The position numbers were made by a program, and so were the translations under genes. The notes beneath the pieces are model-generated. The model did not search any database, was not told the DNA's origin, and saw nothing but the letters and a program-made list of their open reading frames with translations. From Mycobacterium sp. (lineage in GTDB: Bacteria; Actinomycetota; Actinomycetes; Mycobacteriales; Mycobacteriaceae): DNA of 5,685 nucleotides. The first letter of the stretch is position 1; each line of letters opens with the position of its first letter. Positions 1 to 5,685 of the stretch are shown here, in pieces. The stretch lies in contig JAOPWF010000755.1 of the NCBI GenBank assembly GCA_025965815.1, positions 1 through 5,685 on the forward strand, in the 5' to 3' direction.

Positions 1-508
1 CCGTGAACGGAGGCAGCGCGGCGGTGGCGGCCGAAACGATCCCGAGACCGTGACCGATACGCCGGCCGCCGGTGCCGCCAACGAGCAGCAGCGTGCCCCC
101 AGGCCTCATCTTTCCCGCAGCGTTGCGCGCGACCTCGAGCGCCACAACCACATGCCCGCTGAGTGCCTGGCGGACCTGGTCTGAGTCCATCTCCAGCAGA
201 GGCCCGTAATGCGGGCCGCCAGCTGTGACCATCACATGATCGATCGGTGTCGGCAGGTCGCCGAAGAACCTCTCCAGCGAGGCCGCGTCGTTGGCGTCGA
301 AGGCCGCGGTGCGTTCGGCGCCGACCTCCAGCGCGGCTTGTTCGAGCCGGTCGGGATTGCGGCCGGTGAGGATGACATCGGCACCCTCCGCCCGAGCGCG
401 GCCAGCCGTCTCGAGCCCGATGCCGGCGCTGCCGCCGATCACGACGACGGTCTGTCCGGCCAGTTCCGGTTCACGCTCGGTGGAAGCACGAGTGGTTGAG
501 CTGGTCAT
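1..508 (-). CDS. Short-chain dehydrogenase/reductase (SDR) family protein, C-terminus off the window
   Basis: The minus strand from an ATG at 508 gives 169 residues of a Rossmann-fold SDR before the window ends. Seen directly: strand beta-1 with the glycine motif GGSAGIG (residues 25-31), LTGR at residues 47-50 with an Arg that in this family usually favours NADP(H), a TAGG segment (95-98) where NNAG normally sits, and LLVGGTGG (141-148) where the catalytic-Ser strand normally ends. Aligned with the usual YSASK stretch, residues 158-162 read VSAAT, so Tyr and Lys appear replaced, and Gly stands where Ser is expected. About 80 C-terminal residues (substrate loop) are missing from view. The start is supported by GGAGGA four to five bases upstream. 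It is divergent from the amidotransferase gene. The substrate is unknown. Fold assignment is confident, oxidoreductase activity is not. Confidence 0.88.
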   Translation of the reverse strand, partial: MTSSTTRASTEREPELAGQTVVVIGGSAGIGLETAGRARAEGADVILTGRNPDRLEQAALEVGAERTAAFDANDAASLERFFGDLPTPIDHVMVTAGGPHYGPLLEMDSDQVRQALSGHVVVALEVARNAAGKMRPGGTLLLVGGTGGRRIGHGLGIVSAATAALPPFT

Positions 509-511
509 GAT

Positions 512-517
512 TCCTCC
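512..517 (-). promoter_or_regulatory. Shine-Dalgarno sequence of the SDR gene
   Basis: The minus strand reads GGAGGAATC directly before the ATG at 508. It is close to a perfect anti-16S match with short spacing, and it fixes the SDR start. Confidence 0.7.
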
Positions 518-693
518 GACAACCTCGCGCTCCCGCATCCTCGGCGACACTTAATCGTAGGTCGGCGCCTCGCATACCGGAGATGTTTCACGCCCATCGC
601 GGTTGCGCGCGCCCGCGGACCGGCGTGCGCTCCCTCTCCCGTGTAGCGCCGTGACTACAGCGGAGAAACGCATGGCCGGTCAATTCGGGCGAG

Positions 694-708
694 CACGAAG
701 AATTCGTG
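694..708. promoter_or_regulatory. Perfect palindrome, candidate operator in the divergent intergenic region
   Basis: CACGAA-GAA-TTCGTG is a 6-bp perfect inverted repeat with a 3-bp spacer. It lies between the divergent SDR and amidotransferase genes, about 60 bp upstream of the ATG at 770 and just upstream of a TAGATT element (731-736) that fits the TANNNT form of an actinobacterial -10 box. No convincing -35 box is present. The size and symmetry suit a dimeric regulator such as a TetR or MarR type, but no regulator gene is adjacent and the motif is not one I recognise. It does not match the mycobacterial SOS box. A weaker 5-bp inverted repeat (TGTAG/CTACA, 642-659) lies further upstream. Operator function is inference. 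Confidence 0.35.
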
Positions 709-730
709 GATCGACCCGGACGACTGTCGA

Positions 731-736
731 TAGATT
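731..736 (+). promoter_or_regulatory. Possible -10 box of the amidotransferase gene
   Basis: TAGATT fits TANNNT and would place the transcript start near 743, giving a leader of roughly 27 nt before the ATG at 770. The leader has no clear Shine-Dalgarno sequence. There is no good -35 hexamer at 16-18 bp, so this is a weak call. Confidence 0.2.
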
Positions 737-769
737 TGGGCCATCTTGCCCCCCACCAACGAAACGGCA

Positions 770-1525
770 ATGCCAACAGACGTCGATCACGCCCCGTTCC
801 TGCTTCTGTCGATTCGCGCCGAGGACGAAGCGGCTGACGACGAGTATCTGGCGATGATGCGCTTCGCCGGGCTCGACGAGAGCGGATTGCACCGTATCCG
901 CTTGACCCACAGATCTTTAGGGCCGATCGATCTCGCGGGATGGTCCGGCATCATCCTGGGCGGCGGACCGTACAACGTCAGCGACGCTCCGGACTCGAAG
1001 TCGGTGACGCAACAACGCGTCGAATCCGAGCTGCTGCCCCTGATCGGTCGTGTCGTCGACCTCGACTTTCCCTTTCTCGGATGCTGTTACGGCGTGGGCA
1101 CGCTCGGTTCGCTTGTCGGCGCCACCATCGACCGCACCTACAGCGAGCCCGTCGGTGCCATGACCATCACACTCACGGCCGCCGGCCGCAACGATCCACT
1201 CTTTGCGAATCTGCCTGATGTCTTCGACGCGTTTGGCGGGCACAAGGAGGCGGCCACTTCGCTCCCCTCCCGTGTCGTCTGCCTCGCATCCTCGGCTGGC
1301 TGCCCGGTCCAGGCCTTCCGGGTGGGCAACAACGCGTATGCGACGCAGTTCCACCCCGAACTCGATACCGACGGTATTTGCACACGCATAGATGTCTACA
1401 AAAACCATGGCTACTTCGCCCCCGAAGCGGCCGAGTCACTGAAATCAGCTGCGCGACAACGGACTATCACATATCCTCCAGCAATCTTGCGTAGGTTCGC
1501 CGAGCGGTACGCACGACGAATATGA
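770..1525 (+). CDS. Class I glutamine amidotransferase domain protein (GuaA-type GATase, stand-alone)
   Basis: A 251-residue protein consisting only of a class I (triad) glutamine amidotransferase domain, which hydrolyses glutamine and passes ammonia to an acceptor. Visible landmarks: ILGGGPYNV (62-70), the oxyanion-strand glycines; FLGCCYG (102-108), the nucleophile elbow with Cys106 as the predicted nucleophile; FGGHKE (155-160); and QFHPE (193-197), giving His195 and Glu197 of the triad. The order and spacing match the GATase half of GMP synthase (COG0518 type), but no ATP-pyrophosphatase domain follows, so it is not GuaA itself. Such free-standing members often have unknown acceptors. I prefer the ATG at 770; an in-frame TTG at 746 would add eight residues. 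Neither has a clear Shine-Dalgarno sequence. Likely cytoplasmic, with no signal peptide or membrane segment. Confidence 0.87.
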   Translation: MPTDVDHAPFLLLSIRAEDEAADDEYLAMMRFAGLDESGLHRIRLTHRSLGPIDLAGWSGIILGGGPYNVSDAPDSKSVTQQRVESELLPLIGRVVDLDFPFLGCCYGVGTLGSLVGATIDRTYSEPVGAMTITLTAAGRNDPLFANLPDVFDAFGGHKEAATSLPSRVVCLASSAGCPVQAFRVGNNAYATQFHPELDTDGICTRIDVYKNHGYFAPEAAESLKSAARQRTITYPPAILRRFAERYARRI

Positions 1526-1559
1526 CCACGTACTAGCTCAACAAGGCAAAGTTTCGATC

Positions 1560-1575
1560 CCGGCGGCCACGCCGG
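1560..1575 (+). terminator. GC-rich hairpin after the amidotransferase gene, possible weak terminator
   Basis: CCGGCG-GCCA-CGCCGG is a perfect 6-bp stem with a 4-nt loop, 34 bases after the amidotransferase stop. No T-run follows. Actinobacterial terminators often lack one, but short GC stems are also common by chance in this DNA. Confidence 0.25.
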
Positions 1576-1596
1576 ACGGCATTACCACGGCTATCG

Positions 1597-1821
1597 GTGG
1601 AAGCGGGCCCGGAGAGGGGTCGGGCGATCCTGCTCCTCTACCGCTCAGCGCGGGCGCCGGCTATGGCCGAGACTGGTCGGGATTTGGCCAAAGCCGCTGC
1701 GCGGCCGGGCTTGTCCCTGCTCGCCATCGAGGACCATTACGTCGGTTCGGATGGGGTCCGGCGCCGCGCGGCCGAGCGCACGGGAGCCCGCACGGAGGTG
1801 ATGCTGGCTATAACCTTCTGA
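1597..1821 (+). pseudogene. Remnant of an alpha/beta-hydrolase gene (C-terminal portion)
   Basis: A 74-codon stretch opening with GTG resembles the C-terminal third of actinobacterial alpha/beta-hydrolases. Key segments are AILLLYRSARAP (residues 10-21), then AMAETGRDLAKAAARPGLSLL, then AIEDHYVGSD (43-52), which corresponds to the strand carrying the acidic triad residue and its following loop, then RRRAAERTGARTEVM. In intact relatives, as I recall them, this is followed by a GLGHWW-like segment holding the catalytic His. Here the sequence ends as LAITF and a stop, and no frame downstream restores that segment. The nucleophile-elbow half is absent upstream; the same frame meets TAG at 1534-1536. 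No Shine-Dalgarno sequence precedes the GTG. I read it as a truncated, non-functional gene fragment. The family match is from recall of conserved patterns, not a search. Confidence 0.5.
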
Positions 1822-1847
1822 GGGACCAAGGTTTCTGGCGCAGATTG

Positions 1848-1893
1848 GGATTGATCCACGACGCTTTACGGCAAGCTACGTAACGATCAATCC
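1848..1893. repeat. Nested inverted repeat (stem-loop) upstream of furA
   Basis: The outer arms GGATTGATC (1848-1856) and GATCAATCC (1885-1893) are perfect 9-bp complements. Inside them TTACG (1866-1870) and CGTAA (1879-1883) form a second 5-bp stem around the 8-nt loop GCAAGCTA. The two stems are joined by a 9-nt bulge on the left and one base on the right. It lies about 100 bp upstream of the furA -35 box and just after the hydrolase remnant. It could be a terminator, a regulator site, or the scar of a lost element. The sequence does not decide. Confidence 0.45.
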
Positions 1894-1977
1894 GTGCGAG
1901 TCGAGGTCAGCTGCGGCGTCGCCAACTCCCTGAACGATGGCTTCCGGGTCAGACTCCGCCGCCGGAATCACCGCCAC
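1876..1977 (-). other. Coding-like minus-strand stretch, possible small ORF or gene remnant
   Basis: From a GTG at 1977 to a TAG at 1878-1876 the minus strand encodes 33 residues of ordinary protein-like composition (beginning VAVIPAAESDPEAIV, ending DSHGLIVT). The frame stays open further upstream to a TGA inside the furA promoter. About 70 percent of codons end in G or C by my count, lower than in katG. I see no Shine-Dalgarno sequence and recognise no family. It could be the tail of a vanished gene or chance. Confidence 0.2.
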
Positions 1978-1991
1978 AGTGACCCACAGTC

Positions 1992-2020
1992 TTGACTGAT
2001 TCCAGAAAACGCGTCATATT
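1992..2020 (+). promoter_or_regulatory. furA promoter with probable overlapping FurA operator
   Basis: TTGACT (1992-1997) and CATATT (2015-2020) are separated by exactly 17 bp, a good vegetative-type promoter. The spacer is AT-rich compared with its surroundings. This arrangement matches my recollection of the mycobacterial furA promoter, where FurA binds an AT-rich element over the promoter and represses it. The predicted transcript start, about seven bases past the -10 box, falls on or next to the GTG at 2027, so the message may be leaderless. The promoter assignment is from the sequence. The FurA binding is inferred from the family. Confidence 0.75.
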
Positions 2021-2026
2021 ACCGAG

Positions 2027-2456
2027 GTGCACTCGATGTCGGATTACGAGGAACAGCTGCGTACGGCTGATCTACGTGTGACCCGCCCTCGGGTCGCGGT
2101 GCTGGAGGCGGTGCACGCGCATCCGCACGCCGACACGGAGACACTTTTCGGAGCCGTGCGTGCCGGCCTGCCCGAGGTGTCCCGGCAGGCCGTATATGAC
2201 GTGCTGCACGCCCTGACCGCCGTGGGTCTGGTGCGGCGGATCCAGCCGTCCGGCACCGTGGCGCGCTACGAGTCGCGGGTCGGCGACAACCACCACCATG
2301 TTGTCTGCCGGTCTTGCGGGGTCATCGCCGACGTCGACTGCGCCGTCGGCGAGGCGCCCTGTCTGACTCCGTCTGACCACAACGGCTTCCTCCTCGATGA
2401 GGCCGAGGTCATCTATTGGGGCCTGTGCCCCGACTGCACGACGTCACACACTTCGC

Positions 2457-2470
<14 letters not shown>
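2027..2470 (+). CDS. furA: FurA, Fur-family redox/metal-responsive repressor of furA-katG
   Basis: A 147-residue Fur-family regulator, full length for the family. The N-terminal winged helix spans about residues 8-80, with the recognition helix at SRQAVYDVLHAL (52-63). The dimerisation and metal domain follows: HHH (89-91), the structural zinc cysteines CRSC (94-97) and CPDC (134-137), and the conserved ADVDCAVGEAPC segment (101-112). The sequence is strikingly like mycobacterial FurA, a repressor of its own operon that loses DNA binding under oxidative stress. katG follows after 36 bp on the same strand, the classical pairing. The GTG at 2027 is chosen because it sits at the predicted transcript start. 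An in-frame ATG at 2036 is the alternative and would shorten the protein by three residues. Neither has a Shine-Dalgarno sequence. Confidence 0.96.
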
Positions 2471-4744
<2,274 letters not shown>

Positions 4745-4763
4745 CACAGCGGGATCGTTGCGA

Positions 4764-4794
4764 CACCCCGCCAGCTGACACAGCTCGCGGGGTG
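4764..4794. terminator. Strong hairpin terminator between katG and the doxX-like gene
   Basis: The arms are CACCCCGC (4764-4771) and GCGGGGTG (4787-4794), continued after one C-C mismatch by AGCTG (4773-4777) and CAGCT (4781-4785) around the loop ACA. This gives 13 paired positions in all. It begins 20 bases after the katG stop and ends 17 bases from the stop of the convergent minus-strand gene. There is only a weak pyrimidine tract (CTTCTCT) after it on the plus strand and none on the minus. It probably ends transcription from both directions. Confidence 0.8.
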
Positions 4795-4811
4795 CCGTGC
4801 TTCTCTGGCAA

Positions 4812-5243
4812 TTACTTGCGTGCCCGCCACGCCGCCCAAGCGTCGGTAGACCACAAGGCCCAGAGCACCAGCAGCGGCTGGAACAGCAATCGGACGGCAC
4901 GCGAGCGATCCGAATCAGCCCGAAGGCGTCGGCGTGTGTGACGTATTGAGAGATGTTGCCGGGATACACCAGAACGAAAAACGCAGCGGTAATCCAACCG
5001 ACCGGCACCCGCCACCGGCGTAGCAACAGCACACTCGCTCCGAGAACGATTTCGATTACATCCGAGATGATGACGACGAGGTCGGGGTTCAGCGGCAGCC
5101 AAGACGGCACCTGGGCATAGAACGCGGTGCGGGCAAAGCTCAGATGACTGACCCCCGCGAACGTGAGGAACGCGGCCGAGAAGGAGACCCGCTGACGTTC
5201 TTGGCACGGATGACGCGGGTCGCTCGGCGGCAGGCTGATTCAT
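4812..5243 (-). pseudogene. DoxX-like small membrane protein gene carrying two compensating frameshifts
   Basis: Reading the minus strand from ATG 5243 to TAA 4814-4812, a DoxX-type four-helix membrane protein of about 143 residues is spread over two frames. It starts in one frame (MNQPAAERPASSVP). Then, somewhere between about 5215 and 5170, it continues in the frame encoding FLTFAGVSHLSFARTAFYAQ, VPSWLPLNPDLVVII, EIVLGASVLLLRRW, VGWITAAFFVLVYPGN and ISQYVTHADAFGL. Near 4916 it returns to the first frame as SDRSRAVRLLFQPLLVLWALW and AWAAWRARK. One extra base near the start and one missing base near 4916 explain this. Hydrophobic helices lie in the second, third, fourth and last of these segments. 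Both repaired joins read like the family, so the lesions are recent or are sequencing errors. Unrepaired, the product is non-functional. The family's role is poorly defined. Confidence 0.7.
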
Positions 5244-5345
5244 CTCGCAATAGTGCCCCCGTGGAAGGGAAAGCACCCATCACGTTTGTTGAGCAGCACG
5301 AAATATGTTGTGGTGCAACGATGCCATCCGTTGACCGAACCTCGA

Positions 5346-5570
5346 TCAGCGGCGGAACAGCGCCAAGAACAACCATAGGACTACGTTCAGGGCGGCGGAG
5401 ATAAGCAACATCGACGTGATCGGGATGTATATCCGCGTATTGCCGCTGCTTATCCGGATATCGCCGGGAAGATTCCCCAGCCAGGACAGGGCTCCCGTCC
5501 AGGCGAGGAGCCCGCCGACGAGCAGCAGCAGTCCTCCGCCGACGAGCCATGGGCCCCAATCCCTGGTCAC
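5346..5570 (-). CDS. Small two-helix membrane protein, DUF2905 type
   Basis: A 74-residue protein with a hydrophobic helix at about residues 6-28 (Gly/Leu-rich), the short motif LGNLPGDIRI (31-40), a polar stretch and IYIP (48-51), and a second helix at about 52-72 ending in Phe-Arg-Arg. The WLG-x-LPGDIRI segment between two helices is the hallmark of the DUF2905 family as I recall it. The function is unknown. The start is a GTG at 5570 with AAGG a few bases upstream. An upstream reading frame ends in TGA overlapping this GTG by GTGA, suggesting translational coupling. It lies 102 bp upstream of the doxX-like gene on the same strand, so the two could be one membrane-protein transcript. Confidence 0.82.
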   Translation of the reverse strand: MTRDWGPWLVGGGLLLLVGGLLAWTGALSWLGNLPGDIRISSGNTRIYIPITSMLLISAALNVVLWLFLALFRR

Positions 5571-5683
5571 GAACCGACCTTCATGCTTTGTACCTCCGAT
5601 GCGATTGTCGTCGCCTCGCGGTCGTCGGTCCTCACCCTCACGGGACGAGCGTGGGCGGGTCCGCCTGTACCGTCGGTAGCAAA
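5567..5683 (-). CDS. Possible 3' end of an upstream minus-strand gene (partial), unidentified
   Basis: On the minus strand one frame is open from the window edge to a TGA at 5569-5567. It encodes 38 residues of mixed composition ending DDREATTIASEVQSMKVGS. Its stop overlaps the GTG of the DUF2905 gene as GTGA, a common coupled arrangement. Within it, GGAGGT stands seven bases before an ATG at 5584, so the same frame could instead be only a five-codon leader peptide, MKVGS. Codon use is not decisive, since two AGG codons and about 68 percent G/C in third positions are unlike katG. I do not recognise a family. Confidence 0.35.
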   Translation of the reverse strand, partial: FATDGTGGPAHARPVRVRTDDREATTIASEVQSMKVGS

Positions 5684-5685
5684 CG

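Larger units (their letters stand above)
1526..2026. other. Long region without an intact gene upstream of furA
   Basis: About 500 bases separate the amidotransferase stop from the furA start. The region holds a short GC hairpin, the alpha/beta-hydrolase remnant, a nested inverted repeat, a minus-strand coding-like stretch, and the furA promoter at its right end. A further frame is open from about 1524 to a TAA near 1883, but it is Gly/Arg/Pro-rich, has no start and resembles nothing I know. The combination suggests a patch of gene decay between the two units. Confidence 0.5.

Noticed and set aside
603..857. Plus-strand 84-codon frame in the divergent intergenic region
   Set aside because: It is Arg/Pro/Thr-rich, overlaps the amidotransferase start in another frame and has no ribosome site. 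A chance frame in GC-rich DNA.
917..1408. Minus-strand open frame of 163 codons opposite the amidotransferase gene
   Set aside because: It lies entirely antisense to a gene with an intact catalytic triad, and has no family features of its own.
1545..1575. tRNA-like string GTTTCGATCC followed by a GC-rich segment
   Set aside because: It resembles a T-loop, but the flanking bases do not pair as a T-stem and no acceptor or anticodon arms are found upstream. It is not a tRNA or an att site that I can support.
1524..1883. Plus-strand frame open for about 120 codons through the gap after the amidotransferase gene
   Set aside because: It has no start codon with a ribosome site, is rich in Gly, Pro and Arg, and overlaps the hydrolase-like frame, which is the more convincing one.

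Overview
The window is high-GC DNA and looks like an actinobacterial chromosome, most likely a Mycobacterium or Mycolicibacterium relative. The best evidence is the furA-katG pair. The FurA protein is very close to what I recall of mycobacterial FurA, its promoter has the TTGACT/CATATT layout I associate with furA in that genus, and KatG keeps every heme-site and adduct residue. No rRNA, tRNA, CRISPR array, insertion sequence or replication origin is visible.

Layout. (1) Positions 1-508, minus strand: the N-terminal two thirds of a short-chain dehydrogenase/reductase (SDR), running off the left edge. It keeps the nucleotide-binding motif but seems to lack the catalytic Tyr and Lys. (2) Positions 509-769: a divergent intergenic region holding a perfect 15-bp palindrome. 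(3) Positions 770-1525, plus strand: a stand-alone class I glutamine amidotransferase with an intact Cys-His-Glu triad. (4) Positions 1526-2026: about 500 bases without an intact gene. They hold a decayed alpha/beta-hydrolase fragment, a GC-rich hairpin, a larger nested inverted repeat and a minus-strand coding-like scrap. (5) Positions 1992-4794: the core unit, made of the furA promoter, furA, a 36-bp gap, katG and a strong hairpin terminator. (6) Positions 4812-5685, minus strand: a DoxX-like membrane gene broken by two compensating 1-bp shifts, an intact small DUF2905-type membrane protein, and possibly the 3' end of another gene overlapping the DUF2905 start by GTGA.

How the parts work together. 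FurA is a Fur-family redox and metal sensing repressor. In actinobacteria it usually represses its own promoter and thereby the downstream katG, so peroxide releases both. KatG then removes hydrogen peroxide by catalase and peroxidase chemistry. The terminator insulates katG from the convergent membrane genes. The SDR and amidotransferase genes are divergent neighbours that could share a regulator, but nothing in the sequence ties them to the oxidative stress unit.

I found no convincing undescribed multi-gene system. The observations most worth checking are the doubly frameshifted doxX-like gene, the possibly leaderless furA start, the palindrome at 694-708, the catalytically atypical SDR and the unexplained structures upstream of furA.
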